Shown here in pieces: positions 10,301 to 19,100 of a stretch of 64,000 bases of DNA. Under the pieces are notes generated by a model. That model was not told the DNA's origin, ran no database searches, and was given only the letters and a program-made list of their open reading frames with translations. The position numbers were made by a program, and so were the translations under genes. This stretch comes from JAJCYK01 sp965224285. Its GTDB lineage: Bacteria; Bacteroidota; Bacteroidia; Cytophagales; Cyclobacteriaceae. Each line of letters opens with the position of its first letter. Position 1 is the stretch's first letter. The DNA lies in NCBI GenBank assembly GCA_965224285.1, contig OZ245043.1:1302001-1366000 (forward strand), given 5' to 3'.

Positions 10301-10693
10301 CCATCCATCTGCGTTGATGTCCACCATGGTCACTCCGGTACTCCAGCGTCCTTCCCCGGTTACTTTGGCTTGATCGGTGATATCTTTAAATGTCAACTCA
10401 CCGGTATTCAGATAAAGTTTATTATCCACCATATTACCGGTGAAGTATAGATCCTGCAAACCGTCGTTGTTAAGGTCGCCCACTGCCACACCCCCGCCCA
10501 TATAAATATAGGGGTAAGTGAAGTAGTTTACCGTTGAATCCTCCTGCAGCTGGTTTAAGAAATCAATTCCCGATTGTTCCGTACTGAGCAATTCGAATAG
10601 CGGATCAGGGGTACCTGTTGATGTACCCGTCTTTCCTTCTGGTTGCTGGCAGGCAAACACCAGCAACGTCAGTCCTATAATCCTATATGTCAT
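7337..10693 (-). CDS. FG-GAP/VCBS lipoprotein with ASPIC/UnbV domain
   Basis: A protein of 1118 residues from the ATG at 10693 (an ATG at 10705 would add four). AAGGAG at 10706-10711 lies 12 bases before the 10693 codon but directly abuts the other, so 10693 is preferred. A short lipoprotein signal ends at LVFA-C. Two propeller halves are built from calcium-loop repeats (DLNNDGLQDLY, DINADGWLD, DYDKDGDLDLY and many more). Between them at ~520-595 sits an ASPIC/UnbV domain, recognisable from GLGAVVTIKTPEGK, a TRGFQSS strand and V-S-W-P-D-G-R. This architecture is common next to SusC/SusD in marine Bacteroidota; the molecular role is not established and surface glycan or protein binding is inferred. 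Transcribed after susD, separated from it by a hairpin. Confidence 0.8.
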   Translation of the reverse strand: MTYRIIGLTLLVFACQQPEGKTGTSTGTPDPLFELLSTEQSGIDFLNQLQEDSTVNYFTYPYIYMGGGVAVGDLNNDGLQDLYFTGNMVDNKLYLNTGELTFKDITDQAKVTGEGRWSTGVTMVDINADGWLDIYVSVSGKFTSSNNLLYLNQGVDDQGMPVFEEMAEVMGIADSGRTTQATFFDYDKDGDLDLYLANYPFTSFKTSNNTYRRLMDLKNPEHSDKLYRNTGNGAFEDVTEISGILNFGLALGIVTGDFNHDGWDDIYVSNDFATPDFFYFNNGDGTFSEKIRETTKHTAFFGMGIDAGDLNNDGLLDLVQMDMTPEDNFRNKANMASMNPPAFYEMVNLGLHFQYMQNAVQLNQGVLEKGYPHFSDIARITGMATTDWSWAGLCADLNNDGWKDVFVTNGTRKDINNKDYFKKIDKATPAQREKFDYVKLSKEIPHDRINNYVFRNDGDLNFTSIIEDWGLGFEGFSNGAAYADLDNDGDLEIVVNNIDDPSQIFKNYTVERGKGHYLRIDLIGSADNPLGLGAVVTIKTPEGKQLHSHTLTRGFQSSTEPFIHFGLGSQTRIEEVEVSWPDGRWQIINHVAADQVLKVLHSNAIDSAPGKKNTESKLFAEVSDQIGLDHLHQENPYNDFAYEVLLPHVYSQFGPALAVGDINSDGLDDFFVGGSAGFPAAIYHQQTDGTFDSLSSGPWLEHQVYEDIGAAFFDADGDGDQDLYVVSGGNEFPLGSTQLQDRLYLNNGSGGFVYSEASLPPMLTSGSRVRPADFDQDGDMDLFVGGRVKPRTYPQPAKSYILLNEGNEEGTPKFVDATSQLAPELEQAGLVTDAGWVDYDQDDLLDLIVVGEWMPLTFFKNTGNVFENKTEEYGLSKTTGWWYSIISKDFDSDGDQDLMAGNLGLNYKYQASLEESFDVYAYDYDKNGNLDIVLGYYEDGVQYPVRGRQCSSQQIPVISIKYEDYNSFANATLSEIYSDQDLEASLHYQAHTFASSYIENQGNGRFEVRPLPNQVQLSSINAMVPGDFNGDGHLDVLAAGNLYGAEVETTRNDAGYGNLLVGDGNGNFEAVPYQNSGIYLPHDTKNMSKLQTTYGPLIVVANNQDYIKILKPNAVAVP

Positions 10694-10765
10694 AGTGATC
10701 AACATCTCCTTAGTCCGTAAAATTAATACACTTCACTTTCCTGAAAAACCAAATTTTAAGATAAA

Positions 10766-10798
10766 GGAAAAGGCAAGATGGATCATCTTGCCTTTTCT
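10766..10798 (-). terminator. Hairpin between susD and the VCBS genes (terminator or attenuator)
   Basis: A perfect 12-bp stem, AAAGGCAAGATG / CATCTTGCCTTT with a three-base loop, is followed on the minus strand by CCTTTATCTT. It lies between the susD stop (10820) and the next start on the same strand. It would end most transcripts after susD and leave the VCBS pair at lower expression, or drive them from a separate start. Confidence 0.65.
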
Positions 10799-10819
10799 TA
10801 ACAGATCTATGAGTATCTA

Positions 10820-12532
10820 TTAATAACCAGGGTTCTGAACTAAAACATCTGTTCCCAGTAAGTCAATCTCATTTTGAGGAATAGGCAGGAATTCATCCTG
10901 ATTAGGGGTAAAGGTAGCTCCTACAAATTGCGGAATGAACTGGTTTTCATGTGTCAGATAATCATTCAGCACATCTGCCGCGATTCCCCAGCGCACCAGG
11001 TCATAGAATCGGTGACCTTCCATGGCTAATTCCAATTTGCGTTCCATACGTAAGGCGGTGCGGGCCTCGTCTTGAGAGGCAAAAGAACCATATTCAGCAC
11101 AATCGTAATTGGCAGGTGAGCCAGCAATAGTGGAACTGGCGGCACGCGCCCTGACTTGATTGATCAAAGCCAAACCGGCATCAAGATTACCCAGTTCGAT
11201 CTCAGCTTCAGCCGCCATCAACAATACATCAGCATAGCGAATTACACTGTAGTTCACCGCCGTATAGCCCGGAGTCCAGGAGGATACATCGTTTTCGATT
11301 CCAATACCTTCCTGGAAATAGCTAAACTTCTTGGGTGAATAAGGGCCACCATTAGGTTGGTTCCTGATCCAGAAACTACCGGGGTGAGGCCCCCAATCCA
11401 AATAAGGAATTCCTCTTCTACCTACCGCATGGTCCACCCGGGGATCTATTGGCTGGGCATCCACGGTGAACGGATCGTCACTTGCCAAACCCATATCAGA
11501 ATCCACTGCTTCAGAGGCACTATTATAGGAGCCATCCAACAGAGGTAAGCCGTTTTCGGTACGATATGAATTAACCAGATCAAAACTGGGCTGGAAGAAT
11601 CCACAGCATCCACCAGGCCTCGCAGGGCCGGATGAGCCGTGCGGGAAATTCAACACCATGGCTGGATTAGCATTTTGAATATTACCGGTCCCGGCAGCTG
11701 CCTGAGCAGCAAATACCGATTCCTTGCCATTGTCGAAGATGGAGCGGAAATTATCGCTATAATCATCATAAAGGCCATATGGCTCACCGCTAGCGGTAAC
11801 ACCGTTGGCAATGACCTGATCGAATATGGCTTTGGCTTCTGCCCATTTTCCCTGGAATAGCAGAGCTTTGCCTAAGTAAGCGCCGGCAGCCCATTTATTA
11901 GCCCTTCCGGCATCACTCTGAGTTTCCGGCAAATTATCAAAGGCAAACTGGAAATCCGCTTCGATGAAAGGATACAAACTTTGATTATTGGGTACCGGTT
12001 CTACCCCGTCCCAATTTTCATCCACATAAGGCACATCATCGAAGTTCCTTTTCAAATCAAAATAGTAATGGCCTCTCAGAAATCTCGCTTCCCCAGTGAT
12101 CCTGGTTTTATTCTCATCACTAACACCTTCTGCCAGTGCCACTAGCTTTAAAGTATTGTTGGCTCTGGCCACTCCCTCAAAGGCAGCAGAGTATTTCTGA
12201 TTTACCGAGGCATTATTGGTTTGGGTGGCATAAGTTTGGATCTCATTAACCTGAGATTGGTCGCCAGGGTCAGTGCCTTTATTGGCATCTCCACCCAGTA
12301 CACTGCCCCAGAACCAGTTATCTGCAGCATCATAGAATCCAGTGCTCCTTACAAGCATGGCATAAGTAGCGATCAGGCTACCTTCCAAACCACCTAAAGT
12401 GGCCAGTTCGGTCTCACTCAGTGAACCGGCAGGCGCTACTTCCAAAAAGTCATCCTTACAGGAAACTGTGGAGATCAGCAGCACCGCCGTAGTCATCCAT
12501 ATTAATTTTACTAGCTTAAATTTCTTCATCAT
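10820..12532 (-). CDS. SusD/RagB family outer-membrane lipoprotein
   Basis: A SusD-like substrate-binding lipoprotein of about 570 residues that caps its partner SusC transporter on the cell surface. From the ATG at 12532 (or the adjacent one at 12529) the signal peptide reads MMKKFKLVKLIWMTTAVLLI with lipobox STVS-C. An in-frame ATG at 12562 directly abuts the susC stop and would put ten residues before a normal signal peptide, so the later start is preferred. Family features: DDFLEVAPAGSLSETEL at the N-terminus, TPR-type helices (RANNTLKL.., ARFLRGHYYFDLKRNFDDVPY), the central RYADVLLMAAEAEIEL helix, RMERKLELAMEGHRFYDLVRWG, and a FLPIPQNEIDL end. Downstream partner of the SusC gene, 30 bases away. 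The ligand is unknown. Confidence 0.93.
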   Translation of the reverse strand: MMKKFKLVKLIWMTTAVLLISTVSCKDDFLEVAPAGSLSETELATLGGLEGSLIATYAMLVRSTGFYDAADNWFWGSVLGGDANKGTDPGDQSQVNEIQTYATQTNNASVNQKYSAAFEGVARANNTLKLVALAEGVSDENKTRITGEARFLRGHYYFDLKRNFDDVPYVDENWDGVEPVPNNQSLYPFIEADFQFAFDNLPETQSDAGRANKWAAGAYLGKALLFQGKWAEAKAIFDQVIANGVTASGEPYGLYDDYSDNFRSIFDNGKESVFAAQAAAGTGNIQNANPAMVLNFPHGSSGPARPGGCCGFFQPSFDLVNSYRTENGLPLLDGSYNSASEAVDSDMGLASDDPFTVDAQPIDPRVDHAVGRRGIPYLDWGPHPGSFWIRNQPNGGPYSPKKFSYFQEGIGIENDVSSWTPGYTAVNYSVIRYADVLLMAAEAEIELGNLDAGLALINQVRARAASSTIAGSPANYDCAEYGSFASQDEARTALRMERKLELAMEGHRFYDLVRWGIAADVLNDYLTHENQFIPQFVGATFTPNQDEFLPIPQNEIDLLGTDVLVQNPGY

Positions 12533-12562
12533 ATCTATGTTTTCAATTATGATAGTTACCAT

Positions 12563-15500
12563 CTAAAATTCCAGGTTTACACCTGCTGTCCAACTTCTGG
12601 TGATAGGAAAGTTACCTAAATCGATACCGAAGTTCACATCCGCATTACCTCCAACACTGGGATCTAAGCCGTCATAGCCGGTAATAGTAAACAAGTTATT
12701 CACACCGGCGAAAATTCTAAATCTACCGACACCCCAACGATCCAGGGTCTCTACCGGTAGGTTATAGCCAAAAGTCAGGTTTTGTAGTCTAAAGTAAGAT
12801 CCATCTTCCACATAAAAAGAGTTCGACTGGGTGTTGGTACTGAAATTCGAAACATCCTCGAAGATAGGGATCTCGGCGTTGGGATCTTGGAAAGTCCAGG
12901 AATCCAATACCCGAGCACTAATAGCCGCCCCTGGGAATAGAGGATAAAAATCGGTGAACAGTTTGGAAATATTGTAGATGTCATTTCCAATGGAGGCAAA
13001 ACCGTAGACTTCCACGTCGAAATCTCGCCAGGTGGCTTTAAAGGTAATACCGCCGGTAAAATCCGGAATTGGATTACCAATACTGGTTCGATCATTTTGA
13101 TTAATCACTCCATTACCGTCAAGATCCCGGAATTTAAATCGTCCCGGAGCTGCGCCTTCTTGATCAGCATGGCTGTCCACATCACCTTGATCGGCAAACA
13201 GCCCTTCCACTTCAAATCCAAAATAAGTAGAAAGTGGCTGCCCTACCTGGTTTAATACCGGTGTAATTCCTCGGTAGCTTGCACTGCGGTCGGGAAGGTC
13301 TTCGATACCTTCGGCTAACGCTACAATTTCATTGTCCAAGAAGCTGGCATTAACGGTTAACTCATAAGTCACTTCACTGCTTAAATTCCCTTGAGTAATA
13401 ACCCTTAAGTCAATACCCTTATTCCGCATTTCTCCTACATTAACGGATGGAGCCTGCGCATCTTTCCCATTCTGAACGGTTACCGGTAAACGGAACAATA
13501 AGTCCTCCGTATCACGCTGCCAAGCATCAAAGATAATATCAACTTTTCCATCTAGTAGAATAGCATCAAAACCGATACCAGTGGTGATAGAAGTTTCCCA
13601 TTGTGCCAAGGGATTTCCGATCCTGTTTCTGAAAAACCCAGTAGACGCACCGCTATTACTTCCATTAATATCATAACTGGAGTTAGCTATGGTGGTACTG
13701 AAAAGACTGAACTGGTTACTACCAGCCACATTGTTGGAATTACCCATTTCTCCGTACCCAGCTCTGATTTTCAAGTCATCTATCCAGTTTGCTCCGCTGA
13801 GAAAGGGTTCCTCGGAAATCCTCCATCCTACAGAGATCGCAGGAAATGTTCCGAATCTATTTTCTTCACCAAACACAGAACTGCCATCCCTTCTAATAAC
13901 AAAGGTGGCCAAATATTTATCTCTAAAATCATAGGTGAGTCTTCCAAAATAAGAAGAGAAGTTCACACCATTGTTGTTCCCGCCATTTACTACCCTGTTT
14001 TCAACAGTGCTTAGGTTTACAAAGTCCGTGGATTGAGAGAATGGATCAAGTCCGGAACCATTTATAGTTCTCAAAGTAGGCGGCTCTGCTATGGTTCCCG
14101 TATTCAGTGCTTCTTGCCCCAGCAATATTCCGAAATTATGGTCTCCAAAATCCCTTTCATATCGGAGGGTATTGCTCCAGATCCATTCCGTAAAATATCC
14201 GGAAAACTGGCTGAATGAAAAGGCTGAATTATTTTCAGAATTTTCGTACTGCCTCCGTTGATAATCCAGGCCATTAAAATTAAGATATCGGCCTCCGAAG
14301 CTGGTTCTGGCCACTAAGTCCTCAATCGGTTCAAACTCCATGTATACATTACCAAATAAGGATACTTGAAAATTGCGGTCGTTGCGATCGCCATCGATTT
14401 GGGCCACCGGATTACGGGGATTGTTAAATCCCTGAGCCGCGGTACCGGCCCATCCACCAAATTCATCGAAAATGGGGATTATGGGGGACATTCTGGAAGC
14501 ATCCAGGATAAAGTTCTCATCATCGCTAGAGCCGGATCCACCGCCCGCGCCTTGCAATAACCTTATCGCACGGTAGGTAGCCTGAATATTTTCTCCGATA
14601 CGCAATTTTTCCGGAATAATATCAAATTCAGAGTTTACCCTGGCGGTATAACGCTCAAACTTTTGGTTCATCAAGATCCCTTCCTGATCCTGCATGCTCA
14701 ATCCGATATAATAGCGGTTGTTTTCACCTCCCCCGGAAAGTCCAATATTATGTCTGTGAAGCAAAGCATTGCGGGTTATGGCATCATACCAATCAGTACC
14801 CTCCCGATTCGCTCTAACTACCTGAAAAATAGGCCCAGCATTAAAATCCACGTTGTACATCGCAGTTGCCGCTGCCAGATCAAAATCACCTGAGTTTAAG
14901 CCAAATTCAGATCCGACCAAAATAAATTCCGGAATCACCGGTGTGTCACCAGTTCCGTATTGGGGATGATTGAATTCGGGGGCTTCACCGCGTTGAGTAG
15001 CGGCATTGCGAATGGCATTCCAGGTCCATTCCGCTTGCTGTTGCGGATTCAAGATAGGCGCTGCATCACCGGGAGTAGTAACCCCCACCATTCCATTATA
15101 GCTGACCTTCATATTTTGGGCTCCTTTTTTGCCCTGCTTGGTGGTGTAAACGATCACCCCGCCCGCAGCACGAGCTCCATAAATGGATGCAGTGGTGGCA
15201 TCCTTCAACACAGTAGTAGTTTCAATATCATCTGGCGATAAAAAATCAATACTTAATTGTGGAACTCCGTCAACAATGTATAAAGGCTCATTTCCACCTA
15301 AGGCACCATACCCCCGAACCCGCACTTGACTGGTAGTCCCCGGCTGCCCGTTACTAATTACTGTAACACCGGCAACCCGACCTTGCAATTGCTGCTCAAC
15401 ATTACCGCTGGGTACTACGGTCAGCTCTTTAGGATCAACGGTAGAAACTGATCCAGTGGACTCTCTTTTGGAATCTACCGAATAACCAGTTACTATAACT

Positions 15501-15847
15501 TCCGATAATGATTGAACATCACTCTCCAACAAAATATCAATGGCACTTTGGTTGTTCACTGTCACTTCCTGGGTAATAAACCCCACCGAAGAGAAAACTA
15601 ATACACTACCAGAAGACGCCGCTAACTGATAAGCGCCGTTAATATCGGTAACTGTTCCTTGAGTAGTTCCTTTGATCAGGATATTAACTCCGGGAATTGG
15701 CTCCCCGGATTCAGTATCCACCACGGTACCGGAAATTTGCCGGTCTTGGGCCATAACCAAAGAAAAACTCATCATGAGCAAGCCTATTAGCCAGACTTGC
15801 TTAGCCCATCCAATCAGACGGCTAAAGTAAGTAGAGTTTTCAAACAT
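12563..15847 (-). CDS. SusC/RagA family TonB-dependent receptor
   Basis: An outer-membrane transporter of 1094 residues, the expected size. A signal peptide ends at MAQD. A carboxypeptidase-regulatory-like beta domain follows (ISGTVVDTESGEPIPGVNIL.., residues ~38-115), then the SusC plug with LQGRVAGVTVISNGQPG, VRVRGYGALGGNEPLYIVDG and ATTASIYGARAAGGVIVYTTK, and a long beta-barrel that ends in an aromatic ..GVNLEF. It imports a large substrate bound by the downstream SusD lipoprotein, using TonB energy. First gene of the SusCD-VCBS-VCBS unit; the HTCS regulator lies immediately upstream on the same strand. The substrate cannot be told from sequence; nearby xylose genes suggest a pentose-containing or sugar-acid compound, which is inference. 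Confidence 0.95.
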   Translation of the reverse strand: MFENSTYFSRLIGWAKQVWLIGLLMMSFSLVMAQDRQISGTVVDTESGEPIPGVNILIKGTTQGTVTDINGAYQLAASSGSVLVFSSVGFITQEVTVNNQSAIDILLESDVQSLSEVIVTGYSVDSKRESTGSVSTVDPKELTVVPSGNVEQQLQGRVAGVTVISNGQPGTTSQVRVRGYGALGGNEPLYIVDGVPQLSIDFLSPDDIETTTVLKDATTASIYGARAAGGVIVYTTKQGKKGAQNMKVSYNGMVGVTTPGDAAPILNPQQQAEWTWNAIRNAATQRGEAPEFNHPQYGTGDTPVIPEFILVGSEFGLNSGDFDLAAATAMYNVDFNAGPIFQVVRANREGTDWYDAITRNALLHRHNIGLSGGGENNRYYIGLSMQDQEGILMNQKFERYTARVNSEFDIIPEKLRIGENIQATYRAIRLLQGAGGGSGSSDDENFILDASRMSPIIPIFDEFGGWAGTAAQGFNNPRNPVAQIDGDRNDRNFQVSLFGNVYMEFEPIEDLVARTSFGGRYLNFNGLDYQRRQYENSENNSAFSFSQFSGYFTEWIWSNTLRYERDFGDHNFGILLGQEALNTGTIAEPPTLRTINGSGLDPFSQSTDFVNLSTVENRVVNGGNNNGVNFSSYFGRLTYDFRDKYLATFVIRRDGSSVFGEENRFGTFPAISVGWRISEEPFLSGANWIDDLKIRAGYGEMGNSNNVAGSNQFSLFSTTIANSSYDINGSNSGASTGFFRNRIGNPLAQWETSITTGIGFDAILLDGKVDIIFDAWQRDTEDLLFRLPVTVQNGKDAQAPSVNVGEMRNKGIDLRVITQGNLSSEVTYELTVNASFLDNEIVALAEGIEDLPDRSASYRGITPVLNQVGQPLSTYFGFEVEGLFADQGDVDSHADQEGAAPGRFKFRDLDGNGVINQNDRTSIGNPIPDFTGGITFKATWRDFDVEVYGFASIGNDIYNISKLFTDFYPLFPGAAISARVLDSWTFQDPNAEIPIFEDVSNFSTNTQSNSFYVEDGSYFRLQNLTFGYNLPVETLDRWGVGRFRIFAGVNNLFTITGYDGLDPSVGGNADVNFGIDLGNFPITRSWTAGVNLEF

Positions 15848-16050
15848 GTGTGAATTGGTTTAGTTTAATTTGATTCGTATAAATTGAATTGATTAATTCC
15901 AGAATAAATGAGGGAAACCAGATATGGGAATGTGACACACTTCACCTGAGCGGGTACGGTTTGCACCGAAGCAGCAAAAAGCTGAGATAAAGGGAAGTAC
16001 ATTAGGTTAAGTAGTTATATATCCAAGTATCTTCCGGTTTACACCTGAGA

Positions 16051-16069
16051 CTATACTTAATTAGTATAG
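16051..16069. promoter_or_regulatory. Inverted repeat upstream of susC (possible regulator site)
   Basis: CTATACT-N5-AGTATAG is a perfect 7-bp inverted repeat about 200 bases before the susC start, in the gap between the HTCS gene and susC. Its place fits an operator for the HTCS or AraC regulator. No binding consensus is known to me for these proteins, so this is only a candidate. The rest of the 323-base gap (15848-16170) shows no gene. Confidence 0.35.
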
Positions 16070-16115
16070 TTAAAATTGCGCGAAAACCCATATATAATAC
16101 CATGAAAAATCGCAC

Positions 16116-16145
16116 AAAAAGGGCTGGTAATTGTTACCAAAGCCT
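16116..16145 (-). terminator. Terminator of the HTCS gene
   Basis: On the minus strand GGCTTTGGTAA-CAA-TTACCAGCC (stem with a small bulge) is followed by CTTTTTG, about 25 bases past the HTCS stop. It separates the regulator from the susC transcript. Confidence 0.65.
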
Positions 16146-16170
16146 CATTCTAGACTAATTTACCAGTATT

Positions 16171-19100
16171 TTATCTATTCTGGTCAGGATTTGTGGAATA
16201 TTTTGAAGGGGTGACCCCAAAGTGTTTTTTAAAGCATTCCCTGAAGTACTGCAAGTCATTAAAGCCTACCTCATAAGTGATTTCTGCAATAGTCATCTGG
16301 TCCTGTTCAATAAGTTGTGCCGCTCGCTGCAGCCTAATCGCCCTGATAAACTCATTAGCCGACTGTCCGGTAATGGACTTTAATTTTCGATATAGTTTCA
16401 TCCGGCTAAGGCCTAATTCCTTGCCAAATTCAATCACGGTAAATTCGGGGTTGGACATATTTTCTTCTACCACGGTCAGGGCATTCTTTAAGAAAGTCTG
16501 GTCCGAGGAGCCCAATTGAACTTCACTGGGTTTCAAATATAATTTTTTGTCCCCTGAAAAATAGTTCCGGATGGCTTGGCGTGATTGGATAATATTGTTT
16601 ACCTGGATCTGAAGCAGTTTAGAATTGAATGGTTTAGTAAAATAGTAGTCGGCCCCTTCCTGCATGCTTTCTATCTTTTGCTCCTCATCAACTTTTCCGG
16701 TCAATAGAGCCACCGGAATATGACTTACCCGGGGATCTTCCTTGATCTTTTTGCACAAATCCAACCCATCCATTATCGGCATTTTAATATCGGAAATGAT
16801 TAACTCAGGTTGATACTGTAAAGCCATCTCAAAAGCTTCCTTACCGTTGGCGGCTTCCAAGATCCTATGATTGGTCTCTAAGTATTCCGTGATATAGGCC
16901 CTCATGTCATGGTTGTCCTCCACTACCAATATCTGCGGTAATGGAGTTTGAAGGTCTTTCTCCGGGATGTTCTGATCCTGATGTAATCCCTTTAATTCTC
17001 CGAATTCCGTAACTTCCACCTGACTATCGGCTATTATCTCATCAGGTCGCAAATGATCACTTCCCAATGGCAGATAAACCCTGAACTCTGAGCCTTGATC
17101 CGGTCTACTGGTCACCTGAATCTCACCATGATGCAGTTCCACCAATTCCTTGGTCAATGCCAGGCCAATTCCGGTACCTTTCACCGTGCTATGCTGCCGG
17201 TTTTCTACCTGATAGAACCTTTGGAAAACAATTTCCAATTGATCTTCCGGAATACCTATACCGCTATCTTTCACCGTGATCACGACTCGGGAACCGGGTG
17301 AGGGCGTTGATTCTTCAAGTGAAAGCGACAAGGTGACCGATCCGTACTCCGGGGTAAATTTAAAAGCATTAGAGAGCAGGTTACAGACAATGTCTTCTAA
17401 TTTAACCGGGTCGAAATATGCCATCAGGGGGGAATCCGTCCCCCGGTAGGCAAAATCGATACATTGTTTCTGAGCCTGGTTTTTGAAAGACTCAGCTACA
17501 ATATTTAGGAACTTATTTAAATCACTATGTGATGCCCTTAATTTCAGGTTGCCAACCCCCAGCTTTGACAAGTCCAGAAGCTGGTTGATCAATCGTAGTA
17601 GTTTCTGAGTATTCCGCAGCATCACCCGGAATTGATTTTTAGTATCACCGGCATATTCTCCCCGGTACATGGCCATCAAAGGTTCCTTGATCAAAGTGAG
17701 CGGTGTCCTGAATTCGTGAGAAATATTAGTAAAGAAGCGAGACTTCATTTGGTCCAATTCCTGCATTTTGGTGAGTTCCAGATGCTCCAATTTCAGGTTA
17801 CTTTTCAATCTCTCGCGATTTATAATGGATTGCCGGCCCCATAAAAGTAGTCCTGCGATCAATAAACTATAGGTCAGGTAGGCTCCGGTGGACTTCCACC
17901 AAGGCGGATTGATGTGGATAACTATTGAATTAACATCACTCCAATCCACCTCATTGTTAGATGCCGAAACCTTAAAAAGGTAATCTCCCGGTGGGACATT
18001 GGAGTAGCTGGCTTTACTTATATTGCCAACATCTTGCCAGTTGCGATCAAAGTTCTCCAGTTGGTAACGGTAACTGATCTTGGCTCCCTGTGAGTAATCC
18101 AGCGATACAAAATCGAATCCAAAAACTGACTGGTCATGAGACAATACTATCCGCTGCACATCATTGATATGCCCCGATAGCGGAGAATCCTGATCAGTAG
18201 ATTTAACAGATTGATTGTTGATTTGAAAGTCCGTAAAAATTACCGCTGAAACACTGCGGGGGTTTACAATGTCTTCAGGATAAAATGTATTATATCCTGC
18301 TATACCTCCAAAAATAAATTGACCATCCCGGGTTTTATAGTAGGCGCCGCGTATAAATTCATCTGCCTGCAGTCCATCAGAATGGTCATAATTTCTAAAA
18401 GTTTCCAGCACCGGATCGAACTTCGATAGTCCCTTGTTGGTACTGATCCAGATAAATCCCTTATCATCTTCCAAGATCCCATAAATCACATCGTTAGGCA
18501 GGCCATCCTCCTGAGTATAGGCCTTGAACTCTTCCTTATCGCGGTCAAAGAGATTGAGCCCCCCTCCCTCGGTGCCTATCCAGAACCGGCCTTGTGAATC
18601 TTCAAAAATATTGATCACCCCTTTAGCAGTGAGACCATTGGAAGAACCAAATTTGTAGGTATAATGCTGCATATCCCAGTTTGGCTCACCCGGTGAACTC
18701 AATAGAGTAAGGCCCTGTTCAGACCCCATCCATATTTCACCGTTATTATCCTCAAATATTTTATATATACTGCTATTACCGGGAAAATTTTCATCCCGGT
18801 AGTGGGTAAAGGATCCCAACTTTGGATCGAATAACTCCAGGGCTCCAGCAGTAGCGCCCACCCAAAACCTGCCACTACTGTCCAGTAACATGGTGAAAAT
18901 ATTATTAGTGCTGATACTTCCAGGCTGTCCCTCATCATGGATAAACCTGGTAAAGGTTCCGGATTGAGGATGAAAGAGATTTAGTCCTCCTTCCCAGGTT
19001 CCCACCCATAATCTACCCTCCATATCGTATAACAGGCTAAGCACGGCATTGCTCCCGATGGACCCGGGATCTTGAGGGTCGTGTTTATAATGGGTGTAAC

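Noticed and set aside
8234..10450. Many plus-strand open frames of 60-167 codons opposite the VCBS gene
   Set aside because: They lie antisense to a long gene rich in Asp/Gly calcium loops. That composition keeps the opposite frame open by chance.
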